Shown: positions 52,733 to 61,277, numbered from the stretch's first letter. The stretch is DNA of 64,000 nt from Aeromonas allosaccharophila (GCF_000819685.1 NZ_CDBR01000049.1:1-64000); one strand, 5' to 3'. Numbers and translations are program-made. The notes: generated by a model not told the origin, from the letters alone.

Positions 52733-53323
52733 TTATGGCCAGTTTACCTGAAGGTCAGGCCAGATAGCCTGCCAGCGTTTCTCCTTGATGCGCTGGGTAA
52801 AAATCTGTTTGTCCTGGCGACATCTGGGGTTGGCACTCACTTGCAGCGACCAGTTGATGGCAAAGCCGTAGGGGGCGAGCCACTCAAACTCGCCATCCCG
52901 GGTGAGGCGCACGCCGATACAGGTCGGCACTTCGACCCAGTGGCTCAGCGCCTCCAGACTGCTGGCAAACGGTGCTACCAGCTGCCGCGTGTGCATGCGG
53001 GCCTGATTGCGCACCTCCCACTGCTGACCCGGCAGCCGTTTAGCCAGCCAGGCTTCGTGTTCCGCCTCGGCCAGCCCTTGCGGATCGTTTTTATCGAGAT
53101 AGATCAGGTCGATGTCGTTGAGCGGGGTGGGCACCGCCTTGTGGTGAAGGTGATCCCAGATGAGGTTGCGGATAAAACCGGCTCCCAGCGCCCAGTCGGG
53201 CAGATTGAGCTCGGCGGCGGCTTGCAGGCAGGCCATCCGCTGCGGATCAGCCCGAAGCAGGGCTTCGGTTTTGGCTTGGTATTGCTGTTCTAGGACGGTG
53301 TTCAGAGGTTCAGTTGTTGGCAT
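52733..53323 (-). CDS. Nucleotidyltransferase-family protein (NTP_transf_6-like)
   Basis: A 196-residue protein with a minimal nucleotidyltransferase fold: LGAGFIRNLIWDHLHHKA and the acidic pair in LNDIDLIYLD fit the GG/GS...DxD active-site pattern of the family (DUF925-like). The Trp/His-rich C-terminus (FEWLAPYGFAINWSLQVSANPRC) is typical. Substrate is unknown. The ATG at 53323 lies inside the 3' end of the upstream acetyltransferase gene (overlap 14 bases); no strong ribosome-binding site is visible, so translation may be coupled. Confidence 0.8.
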   Translation of the reverse strand: MPTTEPLNTVLEQQYQAKTEALLRADPQRMACLQAAAELNLPDWALGAGFIRNLIWDHLHHKAVPTPLNDIDLIYLDKNDPQGLAEAEHEAWLAKRLPGQQWEVRNQARMHTRQLVAPFASSLEALSHWVEVPTCIGVRLTRDGEFEWLAPYGFAINWSLQVSANPRCRQDKQIFTQRIKEKRWQAIWPDLQVNWP

Positions 53324-53570
53324 TGCGGCGTAACCAGACATCAATGTAACGGCAGCTCGGCACTATAGTGAGCCCCTCCGCCTGAGTCCAGTTGAAGAAG
53401 GCGCGCGCCAGCTGATCGGCAATCCCCTGTACCCGCAGCTCGGGAGGGACGAAGGTGCTGTAGGCGTCGATGGTTTTGGCATCGAGCCGCCGGTAGCGCA
53501 GTCTCGACTCCTTCCCCTCCACCATACAGATAAACTGCTGCTGGTTGGCCTGATGAATGATGTCGCTCAT
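53310..53570 (-). CDS. GNAT-type N-acetyltransferase (YjdJ-like), 86 aa
   Basis: An 86-residue protein of the small YjdJ/acetyltransf_CG GNAT type: EGKESRLRYRRLDAKTIDAYSTFVPPELRVQGIADQLARAFFNWTQAEGLTIVPSCRY. The V.P..RG-like V-P-P-E-L-R-V-Q-G-I-A stretch is the acetyl-CoA binding loop. Substrate is unknown. The ATG at 53570 follows GAGGTG at 6 bases and is preferred to the frame start at 53588. It overlaps the downstream nucleotidyltransferase gene. Confidence 0.85.
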   Translation of the reverse strand: MSDIIHQANQQQFICMVEGKESRLRYRRLDAKTIDAYSTFVPPELRVQGIADQLARAFFNWTQAEGLTIVPSCRYIDVWLRRNANN

Positions 53571-53752
53571 GGTGGGCACCTCTGGCATAAAGTTGGGTCT
53601 CTCGGCACAACATAACTGTTAGCCAAGGTATAGAACAGATAGTGGATGATGTATCGATTGTTATCAGGATTATTGAGCCAGCTCTTGCTCTCTGACTTTT
53701 ATCTTGGCACGAATCGATGTGGCAATAATCTGCACGTTTGGAAGAGGTAAAA

Positions 53753-54061
53753 ATGGACACGGTAATGTTGAAAGTTACCCGGAAGGTGTTGGCTCAAAGT
53801 CAGAAAAGCCCAGATCAGCGGCAGATTTCGGTTTCCGATGCATCCAGCCCTGAACTCAAGGCTCTGTTTGAAACGGCAGGGAAAAATAGAAAAATTCGAC
53901 TCTTGTTGGCCAAGAGCCTCTCTTTATGGATGGGGAATACGGGGGCTATTTGGTATAGCCACAACCAAGATAACCAAGGGGATTTTGAGCGACTCTTTAC
54001 ATTGTTGGCGCACCATCCCGATGCGCCATTCCAGTTTATTTGTGAGGTTGCGGCCGACTAG
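53753..54061 (+). CDS. Hypothetical protein, 102 aa, A+T-richer than neighbours
   Basis: A 102-residue soluble protein with no family I recognise: VMLKVTRKVLAQSQKSPDQRQI, SSPELKALFETAGKNRKIRLLLAKSLSLWMGNTG, FERLFTLLAHHPDAPFQFICEV. It has no signal peptide or membrane helix. GAGG lies 7 bases before the ATG. It is the only plus-strand gene in this stretch, and its codon use (many A/T third positions) differs from the adjacent genes, hinting at recent acquisition. Confidence 0.6.
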   Translation: MDTVMLKVTRKVLAQSQKSPDQRQISVSDASSPELKALFETAGKNRKIRLLLAKSLSLWMGNTGAIWYSHNQDNQGDFERLFTLLAHHPDAPFQFICEVAAD

Positions 54062-54064
54062 TCA

Positions 54065-55249
54065 CTAGGCCCAGGCCCGCTCCAGCAGGGTAAGTAACTG
54101 CTCACGGTCGGCGTCCTTGCGATTGAACAGCATGGCGCCGTCGTTGAGCGCCAGATCGCGTATCTCGGTCAGTAGCGAGCGATCGCTCACCCCCGCTTCG
54201 CTCATGGTGCGCGGCAGCTTGACCGCCTGCCACAGGGTGTCGCGCAGGGTGCGAATGGCTGTGATGGTCGCCTCCGCTCGCTGGTGGGCCGGAGTGGCGG
54301 CAAAGCGCTCGGCCCCCACCAGCGGCAGCAGCAGGCGGGCCAATTCGCCATCCACCTCGGGACGGTTGTAGTCGAGCACGGTGGGCAAAAAGAGGTTCAT
54401 GCACAGCCCGTGGGGCAGATGGCAACGGGCCCCCAGGCTGTGGCCGAGGGCGTGCACCAGCCCGACCATGGAGTTGGAGAAAGCCATGCCAGCTAGCGTT
54501 GAGCCTTCTGCCAGTTGCAGCCGCAGCTGTTTGTTCTGCGGATCGTGGATGATTTGCGGCAGGGCGCTGGCGATTTTCTCCACCGCCATCAGGGCCAGCG
54601 CATCGCTCACCGGATTCTTGGCGGTGCCGATAAAGGCCTCGATGGCATGGGTCATGGCATCCATGGCGGTGGCGGCGGTGATATTGAGGGGCAGCCCCTG
54701 GGTCAGGCGCGGGTCGAGCACCGCCAGCTGGGGCAGTAGGAAGGGGGAGGTGAAGGGCACCTTGCGCCCGCTCGCCTCATCCTTGATCACCGCCACCAAG
54801 GTGACTTCTGATCCTGTGCCCGCCGTGGTGGGCACCACCGCCAGCGGCTTGAGGGGACGAGTCAGGCAACCGGCGCCCGAGTAGTCGAGCAGATGTTCGC
54901 CACCCATGGAGGTGAGAATGTTCACCGCCTTGGCGGTGTCGATCACCGAGCCGCCCCCCAACGCCACCAGACTGTCGCAGTCGAGCTCGCGATAGCGTTT
55001 GGCGATCCGCTCTACCACAGCGGTGGAGGAGTCGGCCGGGATCTCGTCCCAGATGGCGGCAACCGGCAGATCCCCCTCGGCCAGCACATTGGCAAGCAGG
55101 GTGGCAAGACCGGTGGCATTGACCCCCTTGTCGGTCAGCAGCAGCGGGCGACGCGCCCCGAGGCTGGCCAGCTCGCTGGCCAGCTGCTCCAGCGCCTGTT
55201 CACCGGCCAGCAGTTTGACCGGGCAGAAGAAATCGTAATAGCGGCTCAT
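54065..55249 (-). CDS. Iron-containing alcohol dehydrogenase
   Basis: A 394-residue cytoplasmic group III dehydrogenase oxidising alcohols (or reducing aldehydes) with NAD(P). Motifs: LLTDKGVNATGL, LVALGGGSVIDTAKAVNIL (nucleotide-binding), PTTAGTGSEVT, AATAMDAMTHAIEAFIG (metal Asp and His), and GLVHALGHSLGARCHLPHGLCMNLF (remaining His ligands). It is the last gene of the minus-strand operon aldehyde dehydrogenase-tetR-SCP2-like-this gene. Together these may interconvert an alcohol, aldehyde and acid. The 5' ribosome-binding site is AAGGAGCC-like, 18 bases after the SCP2-like stop. Confidence 0.93.
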   Translation of the reverse strand: MSRYYDFFCPVKLLAGEQALEQLASELASLGARRPLLLTDKGVNATGLATLLANVLAEGDLPVAAIWDEIPADSSTAVVERIAKRYRELDCDSLVALGGGSVIDTAKAVNILTSMGGEHLLDYSGAGCLTRPLKPLAVVPTTAGTGSEVTLVAVIKDEASGRKVPFTSPFLLPQLAVLDPRLTQGLPLNITAATAMDAMTHAIEAFIGTAKNPVSDALALMAVEKIASALPQIIHDPQNKQLRLQLAEGSTLAGMAFSNSMVGLVHALGHSLGARCHLPHGLCMNLFLPTVLDYNRPEVDGELARLLLPLVGAERFAATPAHQRAEATITAIRTLRDTLWQAVKLPRTMSEAGVSDRSLLTEIRDLALNDGAMLFNRKDADREQLLTLLERAWA

Positions 55250-55267
55250 TTCAAGGCTCCTTGCGCG

Positions 55268-55786
55268 TTAGCCGGTCACCAGACCCAGATAGATGTTGCA
55301 GGCCCGGCCGAATTTGTTGGTCGGGACGGGATAGTGGCGCAGCAGGGGCCGCGCGATAAAGGCGGGCAGGATCAGGGATTGCATCTGCTCAAGCCCCCGC
55401 ACCAGTTGCATGGCGACGGTCAGATCCCCCTCCACCAGCAGCCGGTTTTCACCAAACGCCTGATTGACCCCGAGCCGAAAGCTCAGGGTGCGAAAAGCGA
55501 TATTGGGGTGCTTGAAGCGCACCCGCAGTGGATGAATGGTGGCATGAGGGGCGACCGGCGCGCCGGGATACCAGCGGCCACCCTGCTTGTGCATGTTCAT
55601 GGCGTAGCCGATGCCGCCCACTTCGAGGCGGATCGCCAGCCCGTCCGGCAACGGCGCCAATTCGCGACGTACCGCCTCGTCGGTGCGGGCGGCGCGGCAG
55701 AGGGTGCGACCCACCACCCAGAGCAGGGTGATGATCCAGAGGTGGCGGCCAAGGGCGGCCGCAGATTCAAACATCCTTGTTTGCAT
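55268..55786 (-). CDS. SCP2-like lipid-transfer domain protein, 172 aa
   Basis: A 172-residue protein with one N-terminal hydrophobic segment (LGRHLWIITLLWVVGRTLC) followed by a region with the pattern of sterol-carrier-protein-2-like domains: PLRVRFKHPNIAFRTLSFRL, AFGENRLLVEGDLTVAMQLVRGLEQ. The GD...A motif and the LP.W-like LPAFIARPLLRHYP tail are shared. Role unknown; it may hold a hydrophobic substrate for the dehydrogenases. The ATG at 55786 has AGGAG 8 bases upstream and overlaps the tetR stop region by 20 bases. Confidence 0.65.
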   Translation of the reverse strand: MQTRMFESAAALGRHLWIITLLWVVGRTLCRAARTDEAVRRELAPLPDGLAIRLEVGGIGYAMNMHKQGGRWYPGAPVAPHATIHPLRVRFKHPNIAFRTLSFRLGVNQAFGENRLLVEGDLTVAMQLVRGLEQMQSLILPAFIARPLLRHYPVPTNKFGRACNIYLGLVTG

Positions 55787-56387
55787 GGGGATTGGCTCCT
55801 GAGATGGCTGACCAGAACAGGGCGAACGCACTGGCTTGCCAGTAGTCGTCCTCTCCCAGCTCCGGTTGATCGACAAACAGTGATGCGCAGGCGAGGAACT
55901 GGCCCTGACACACCTCCAGCAACAGTGGCGCGGGAGCCTGCATCAGCTCGCCGCTGGCCTGCCCCTTTGCCAGCAGGGCGGGCAGAAAACGCAAGGCATC
56001 GTTCAGGATCTGGCTGCGGGCCGGTCTGGCCAGCAGCGGGGAGTGAAAGAAGCCCAGCACGAATTTGAGTTCATTGGGGTTAGCCAGCATCCACCTCATC
56101 GCCAGCTGCCAGTAGTGGCGGGTCTGGTCGTACAGCGGCAGGGTGGGGTCTGCTTCATGGATGGCGGCCCCCATCCGGGTTTTCACATCCTGATAGAGCT
56201 GGAGGATCAGCGCCTCCTTGCTCGGAAAGTGGTGGAACAGGGTGCCGTTGGCCACCCCGGCCGCTTTGGCGATACGGGCGGTGGCGGCCCCCTGCAGGCC
56301 ATCTTCGGCGCAGAGGGCGAGGGCGGCATCCAGGATCTGGCGGCGCTTGTCGGTCATGGCTGGTGGCGGTGGGCTGGTCTGATCCAT
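55767..56387 (-). CDS. TetR/AcrR-family transcriptional repressor
   Basis: A 206-residue regulator. The N-terminal helix-turn-helix (RRQILDAALALCAEDGLQGAATARIAKAAGVANGTLFHHFPSKEALILQLY) is a textbook TetR DNA-binding domain; the C-terminal helical half binds an unknown ligand. It lies inside the operon it probably controls, directly after the aldehyde dehydrogenase gene (TGATG junction), and a perfect palindrome (57866-57885) in front of the first gene is the likely operator. The ATG at 56387 is preferred because GGAG lies 6 bases upstream; ATG at 56393 and 56399 are alternatives. Confidence 0.92.
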   Translation of the reverse strand: MDQTSPPPPAMTDKRRQILDAALALCAEDGLQGAATARIAKAAGVANGTLFHHFPSKEALILQLYQDVKTRMGAAIHEADPTLPLYDQTRHYWQLAMRWMLANPNELKFVLGFFHSPLLARPARSQILNDALRFLPALLAKGQASGELMQAPAPLLLEVCQGQFLACASLFVDQPELGEDDYWQASAFALFWSAISGANPHANKDV

Positions 56388-56398
56388 GGTCATCTCCA

Positions 56399-57844
56399 TC
56401 AGCGCAGGAAGAAGGCCATCATCAGCTTCTGGATCCAGCTGTGGTAGGGGGGATGGATCAGGGAGCCGGTGGTGAACTTGCCGCGGGTCAGCACGGTTTT
56501 CGCCTTGGAGAAGGTAAGGAACCCCTCGTGGCCGTGGTAGTGGCCCATGCCGGAGGCGCCGATGCCGCCAAACGGCACATCGTCGGCGGCCACCTGAAAC
56601 AGGCTCTCGTTGATCGCCATGCCGCCGGAGTGGGTCTCCCGGGTCACTCGCGCCTGCAACTGGGGGTCGAAGCTCATCAGATAGAGGGCCAGCGGGCGGG
56701 GCCGCTCGGCCACATAGGCGAGCGCCTCCTCCAGCGTGTCGTAGGGGATGAGCGGCAGCAGCGGGCCGAAGATCTCCTGCTGCATCACCTGACAATGATG
56801 GGGCACCCCGGTCAGCAGGTGGGGCACCAGCAGGCGACGCTGGTCGTCGCGGGCAGGGCTGCCACAGGGGTGGAGTTCGGCACCCGCCTGCTCGGCCTCA
56901 TCCAGCCAGTTGACGAGGCGCTGATACTGGCGATCGTTGATGATGGCGCCGTAGTCGGCACTATTGAGCCCCTGCGGGTAGAGCTTGCTGAAGTGGCTGC
57001 GATAGGCGGCGATAAAGTGCCCCACCTCGCTGCGGGGCAGCAGCACATAGTCGGGGGCGACGCAGATCTGCCCGGCGTTGAGGCTCTTGCCGAAGATCAT
57101 CCGCTCGACCGCGGTGGCCACCGGCATGTCGGGGGCGATGAGGCAGGGGCTCTTGCCACCCAGCTCAAGGGTGAGCGAGGTGAGCTGGGGTGCCGCCGCG
57201 GCCATCACCAGCTTGCCCACCATGGTCGAGCCGGTAAAGAGCAGGTGATCGAACGGCAGCGAGCTGAACGCGGCCGCCATCTGGGCATCCCCCTCGATGA
57301 TGGCGATCTCGTGCTCGTCAAACACGCTGGTGAGCATGGTGCGCAGCACGGCATTGGTATGGGGAGTGAATTCGGAGAGTTTCAGCATCGCCCGGTTGCC
57401 CGCCGCGATGGCAGTGATGAGGGGGCCAAGGCTCAGCATCACCGGAAAGTTCCACGGCACTATGATGCCGACCACCCCGAGCGGCTGGAAGTGCACCTCG
57501 ACCCGGGCGGGGGCCAGCAGCAGGCCGGTGTGGCGGCGGTGAGGCTGCATCCAGCGCTTGAGCCGTTTCTGGGTGTAGTTGATCTGCATGATGCAGGGCA
57601 GCACATCGGCGATCAGGCTGTCGTAGTGGCTGCGCTGGCCATAATCCGCTGCCAGCGCCTTGCACAGCTCTCCCTTGTGGGCGAGCAGCGCCTGTTTGAG
57701 TTTGGTCAGTTGTGCCCGGCGCTCGGCCAGGGTGGGCATGGGGTGAGCCAGACTCGCCCGCTTGAGCCGTGCCAGCTGATCCGGCAGGGACAGCTTGATG
57801 GCGAGGATATCCTCAGGAGTGTGTTGAAGCTGCGCCGCACCCAT
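56399..57844 (-). CDS. Aldehyde dehydrogenase (coniferyl-aldehyde-dehydrogenase-like)
   Basis: A 481-residue NAD(P)-dependent aldehyde dehydrogenase. Motifs: GVVGIIVPWNFPVMLSLGPLITAIAAGNRAMLKLSE, LLFTGSTMVGKLVM, catalytic Glu in LTLELGGKSP (about 219), and catalytic Cys in LNAGQICVAPDYVL (about 255). The C-terminal segment (GGIGASGMGHYHGHEGFLTFS) and final hydrophobic tail (HSWIQKLMMAFFLR) fit the coniferyl/long-chain aldehyde branch. It is the first gene of the four-gene operon. The ATG at 57844 lies 21 bases from the operator palindrome. Substrate is inferred only from the family. Confidence 0.93.
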   Translation of the reverse strand: MGAAQLQHTPEDILAIKLSLPDQLARLKRASLAHPMPTLAERRAQLTKLKQALLAHKGELCKALAADYGQRSHYDSLIADVLPCIMQINYTQKRLKRWMQPHRRHTGLLLAPARVEVHFQPLGVVGIIVPWNFPVMLSLGPLITAIAAGNRAMLKLSEFTPHTNAVLRTMLTSVFDEHEIAIIEGDAQMAAAFSSLPFDHLLFTGSTMVGKLVMAAAAPQLTSLTLELGGKSPCLIAPDMPVATAVERMIFGKSLNAGQICVAPDYVLLPRSEVGHFIAAYRSHFSKLYPQGLNSADYGAIINDRQYQRLVNWLDEAEQAGAELHPCGSPARDDQRRLLVPHLLTGVPHHCQVMQQEIFGPLLPLIPYDTLEEALAYVAERPRPLALYLMSFDPQLQARVTRETHSGGMAINESLFQVAADDVPFGGIGASGMGHYHGHEGFLTFSKAKTVLTRGKFTTGSLIHPPYHSWIQKLMMAFFLR

Positions 57845-57865
57845 GTTGTTCTCCGCATGAAAAAT

Positions 57866-57885
57866 GACCGACTGATTAGTCGGTC
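57866..57885. promoter_or_regulatory. Palindromic TetR-type operator of the aldehyde dehydrogenase operon
   Basis: Perfect 8-bp arms GACCGACT / AGTCGGTC with centre GATT. Such GACCG...CGGTC dyads are typical TetR/AcrR-family operators (NemR-like). It lies just upstream of the first gene of an operon that encodes a TetR protein. Confidence 0.8.
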
Positions 57886-58056
57886 TGAATGTAGCTGTTT
57901 GTTACCGGAATGTAAAGCTGGCAAGCTCTCTCCCGCTCACCGCGAGCTGGACGCAAGAGAGAACTGTGTGCGTCCCCACACTTTTGTAGTTTGCTCGTTG
58001 GTGACTTATCTAATAAGGGGTAGTTTTTGGCTATTAACCTACAAGGAGTGAGCACT

Positions 58057-58350
58057 ATGACCAGGGAACTGAACAGCTTGTTGGCCCGGCTTGAAGATGT
58101 GGTTGAGCGGATGCCGGATTGCTTCAACACCTATGAGTTCGCCCAGAAGCTGGCGCTGCAATATCAGCCGGAGTTTTTTGCCGCGGGCCACTCTCTGGCC
58201 GAGCACGAGGGCAAGGTGTTGCGGGTGCTGCACCAGAAGATCGCCGAGGCGCTGGCGGGCAGCGAGGTGGTGATTGAAGGGGCTCTGCTCCCTTGTGTCA
58301 CTCCCTGGGGGGAGAAGGCGACCTCACCGCGCTGGCATCGCAAGCACTGA
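58057..58350 (+). CDS. Hypothetical protein, 97 aa
   Basis: A 97-residue soluble protein of unknown family (RELNSLLARLEDVVERMPDCFNTYEFAQKLALQYQPEFFAAGH, EHEGKVLRVLHQKIAEAL). The start ATG at 58057 has AAGGAGTGAG. It probably has its own promoter in the 57886-58040 region. A strong terminator (58404-58437) follows. Confidence 0.75.
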   Translation: MTRELNSLLARLEDVVERMPDCFNTYEFAQKLALQYQPEFFAAGHSLAEHEGKVLRVLHQKIAEALAGSEVVIEGALLPCVTPWGEKATSPRWHRKH

Positions 58351-58403
58351 GGATACGGTCAGGCAGATTAGTGCCAGATAGCAGATAACGAATAACGATG
58401 AGT

Positions 58404-58438
58404 GGCGCGGCGCTGGCAACAGGGCCGCGCCGTTTTTT
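58404..58438 (+). terminator. Intrinsic terminator
   Basis: Stem GGCGCGGC / GCCGCGCC with a 12-nt loop, then GTTTTTTG, about 55 bases after the stop of the 97-aa gene. Confidence 0.85.
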
Positions 58439-58572
58439 GTGCAGATTGTCGCCAGCAGCGCCCCCGCTGCCTGGAGCAAAGGCCCGGTCTGTGATCCCAT
58501 GCCGGGATACGGGGGCGTCAGCCGGGTAGACTCTCCCTTTTGTCGCAGGGTTTGTCACCGTAGGAATTTCTC

Positions 58573-59541
58573 ATGACCCATAAAATCATTCTGGATACCG
58601 ACCCGGGTATCGACGATGCCATGGCCATCCTGTTTGCCGAGGCCCACCCCGCCATCGAGCTGCTCGCCATCACCACAGTTTTTGGTAACGCCACCATCGA
58701 CAATGGCACCCGCAACGCCCTCTGGCTCAAGCAGAAGTACGGCATGAAGGCGGATGTGGCCAAAGGCGCTGCCACCCCGCTGCTGCGCGAGCCGGTCGGC
58801 CCCACCACCATAGTCCACGGCCCGAGCGGCTTTGGCGACATGGAGGCGGGGGAGGTGACTATCGCTCCGGATCCTCGCCCCGCTTGGCAATATATTGTCG
58901 AGGCGGTGAAAGCCGCGCCGGGGGAGATCACCCTCGTCACTATCGGCCCGCTGACCAATCTGGCGCTGGCGCTGCAACAGGCGCCCGAGATTGTCTCGCT
59001 GGTAAAACAGGTGGTAGTGATGGGGGGCACCTTTGGCGTCAACGGCCATCGCGGCAACGTCACCCCCTATGCCGAAGCCAATATCCACGACGATCCCGAT
59101 GCCGCCGACCGGGTCTTTACCGCCGATTGGCCGGTAGTGATCATCGGGCTGGATGTGACTCAGCAGAGCTTCTTCAGCAGCGCCTATCTGGATGAGCTCA
59201 GGGACAAGGCGGGGGAGCCGGGCCGCTTCCTGTGGGATGTCAGCCGCTTCTACCTGCGCTTCTACTCCGAGAAGCTGGGGCTCTCCGGTTGCCATGTCCA
59301 CGACCCGTCCGCCATCGCCTATGTGATTGATCCGACCCTCTTTACCCTGCGGGAAGGGCCGGTGCGGGTGATCACCAGCGGCCCGGCCATCGGCCACACC
59401 CTGCAAAAGTTCGATGGCAAACGCCACTCCCACGATGACTGGGCAGCCTATCGTCCGCAGCAGGTCGGGGTGGCGGTGCGCGATGAAGCCTTGCTGGCGC
59501 TCTATCGCGAGACGCTGGTGGGTTGGGGCAAGGATTGCTGA
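58573..59541 (+). CDS. Inosine/uridine-preferring nucleoside hydrolase
   Basis: A 322-residue enzyme hydrolysing ribonucleosides to base and ribose in salvage. N-terminal calcium motif HKIILDTDPGIDDAMAI (D8, D10, D14, D15), then VTIGPLTNLALAL, VVMGGTFG, and later His in CHVHDPSAIAYV. All Ca2+ ligand Asp positions are present. The ATG at 58573 has no strong ribosome-binding site. It lies in a plus-strand pair with the DUF3634 gene. Confidence 0.94.
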   Translation: MTHKIILDTDPGIDDAMAILFAEAHPAIELLAITTVFGNATIDNGTRNALWLKQKYGMKADVAKGAATPLLREPVGPTTIVHGPSGFGDMEAGEVTIAPDPRPAWQYIVEAVKAAPGEITLVTIGPLTNLALALQQAPEIVSLVKQVVVMGGTFGVNGHRGNVTPYAEANIHDDPDAADRVFTADWPVVIIGLDVTQQSFFSSAYLDELRDKAGEPGRFLWDVSRFYLRFYSEKLGLSGCHVHDPSAIAYVIDPTLFTLREGPVRVITSGPAIGHTLQKFDGKRHSHDDWAAYRPQQVGVAVRDEALLALYRETLVGWGKDC

Positions 59542-59647
59542 GCAAAGGGGCGGTATTACGTTGAGGCGGGGGCTGTGATCGGCGCCAAACAATCGGAACG
59601 CACGGCCGCTTATACTGCCTTATATCAAGAGCTTGGGAGGGATGAAG

Positions 59648-59983
59648 ATGGCCTGGATTTCCTTGATAGTGGCGATTGCGCTGATCTGGTGGTTGATGAA
59701 GCTGGGGCGTGGCGCCCTGTTCGAGATCCGTCTTGCACCTGGCAAGGTAGTGGTCAAGCAGGGCAAGGTGTCCCCCGCCTTTATTGAGCATGCCAAACAG
59801 ATCCTGCGCCACGACACGGTGCGCGGTCGCATTGTGGGGCAGCGCGATGGCGATGGTGTAAAGCTGATCTTCTCCCGCTCCATCCCCGAGCCGGTGGCCC
59901 AGCGTTTTCGCAATATCTTCCCCTATGGCGATTACCGCCAGCCAACGGCGCCACTGCCGGGGCCAAAATCCCGCAAGGGATAA
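59648..59983 (+). CDS. DUF3634 membrane-anchored small protein, 111 aa
   Basis: A 111-residue protein with one N-terminal hydrophobic helix (AWISLIVAIALIWWLMKL) and a basic beta-rich domain (LFEIRLAPGKVVVKQGKVSPAFIEHAKQIL, VKLIFSRSIPEPVAQRFRNIFPYG). It fits the DUF3634 family of aquatic gammaproteobacteria; function unknown. The ATG at 59648 has GGAGG 7 bases upstream and is preferred over 59642. A terminator follows at 60011. Confidence 0.85.
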   Translation: MAWISLIVAIALIWWLMKLGRGALFEIRLAPGKVVVKQGKVSPAFIEHAKQILRHDTVRGRIVGQRDGDGVKLIFSRSIPEPVAQRFRNIFPYGDYRQPTAPLPGPKSRKG

Positions 59984-60010
59984 GCACCGGAACCTGTTTC
60001 ATCAATAGCA

Positions 60011-60040
60011 AACGGGCCTCCAGTGGAGGCCCGTTTTTTA
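60011..60040. terminator. Terminator DUF3634 / triheme cytochrome
   Basis: Perfect 11-bp stem AACGGGCCTCC / GGAGGCCCGTT with AGT loop, then TTTTTA on the plus strand; also serves the convergent cytochrome gene more weakly. Confidence 0.88.
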
Positions 60041-60071
60041 TGGCACTTGGCCAAGAGAGAGCTGACAGCCC

Positions 60072-61277
60072 TTACTCTTTACCGTGCAGCTCGCGCTGGG
60101 CCTTGACCGCCGCCGCCTTGACGGCGGTCCCTTCATTGCCCCAGGAGGCGCGCAGGGTGTTGACCAGCTCGGCGAGCCGCTCATCATCCATGGTCCAGCC
60201 ATAGCCCGGCATGTGGTAACCCAGATGGCCGTGGGTGACCGGTGTTTCGGCACCGTGCAGCAGCACGTTGATCAGGCTCGACGGATCGCTCGCCAGCACG
60301 GTGCGGTTGTTCACCAGCGAGGGGATGACATGGTCATTGCCCTGGCCGTTGACCCCGTGACAGGTGGAGCAGTACATGGCGTAGTCCGCCTTGCCGCTGG
60401 CACTGGCGTAGGCGCGGGCCCCTTTCTCCGCCACCGGTTCATCTTTCAGATCGGTCAGATAGGTGGCGATGCTGGCCAGATCGGCGTCGCTGAAATACTG
60501 GCTGCTGTGAGTGATCACTTCCCCCATGGGGCCCGCGACCGCTTCATGCTGGCTGCGGCCGGTTTTCAGCAGGTCGATCAGCGCCTGCTTGCTGTAACGA
60601 CTGCCGCGAATATCGGGGGCATACCAGCCATCCAGCGCCGCACCGCTCAGGTAGACGGGATCCGCCTCGGTCAGCGCTTTCTCCTGCATGCCAAGCCCGC
60701 GCGGAGTGTGGCAGCTGCCGCAGTGGCCGGCACCCTGCACCAGATAGGCGCCGCGGTTCCACTCTTCGCTCTTGCCTGCGACCGGAGTGAAGCGGCTGTC
60801 ATCGTGGTAGACCCAGTTCCAGCCCATCAGCGGCCAGCGCATGTTGAGGGGCCAGGGGATGTCGCTCTCCTTGTTGGCGATGGCCAGCGGCTGCACCTCC
60901 TTCATCAGGTAGTGATAGAGATCTTCGAGATCCTTATCGCTCATCTTGGCGTAGGCGGTGTAGGGCATGGCCGGATAGAGGCGATGGCCATCGCGGGCCA
61001 CCCCTTCACGCATCACCTTGATGAACTCCGGCAGGCTGTAGTTGCCGATACCGTGGGTCTTGTCGGGGGTGATGTTGGTGGCAAATACGGTGCCGATGGG
61101 GGTCGGGAATCCTTTGCCGCCCGCCAGCGGCTTGCTGGTTTCGCTGGTGTGACAGGCGGCGCAATCGCCCAGCTTGGCCACGTATTCCCCCGCCGACATG
61201 GCGGGGGCTGCGTTGGCGGCAAGGGCGGGCAGGGCCAGCAGCAGGGCGCTGGCGGTCAGTGACAGGGCGCGGCTCAT
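60072..61277 (-). CDS. Triheme periplasmic cytochrome c, partner of flavoprotein dehydrogenase
   Basis: A 401-residue exported cytochrome. Signal peptide MSRALSLTASALLLALPALAANA is followed by three heme-attachment motifs: CAACH (39-43), CGSCH (186-190) and CSTCH (303-307), with distal Met candidates (e.g. YHMPGYGW). This is the layout of the cytochrome subunit of membrane sugar/alcohol dehydrogenases (AdhB-like). Its ATG overlaps the stop of the upstream flavoprotein gene (ATGA; GGAGGTG upstream), so it is the dedicated electron acceptor of that enzyme. Confidence 0.93.
   Translation of the reverse strand: MSRALSLTASALLLALPALAANAAPAMSAGEYVAKLGDCAACHTSETSKPLAGGKGFPTPIGTVFATNITPDKTHGIGNYSLPEFIKVMREGVARDGHRLYPAMPYTAYAKMSDKDLEDLYHYLMKEVQPLAIANKESDIPWPLNMRWPLMGWNWVYHDDSRFTPVAGKSEEWNRGAYLVQGAGHCGSCHTPRGLGMQEKALTEADPVYLSGAALDGWYAPDIRGSRYSKQALIDLLKTGRSQHEAVAGPMGEVITHSSQYFSDADLASIATYLTDLKDEPVAEKGARAYASASGKADYAMYCSTCHGVNGQGNDHVIPSLVNNRTVLASDPSSLINVLLHGAETPVTHGHLGYHMPGYGWTMDDERLAELVNTLRASWGNEGTAVKAAAVKAQRELHGKE

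Noticed and set aside
56363-58051. 562-codon open frame antisense to the aldehyde dehydrogenase
   Set aside because: Antisense shadow covering the operator palindrome and an intergenic region.
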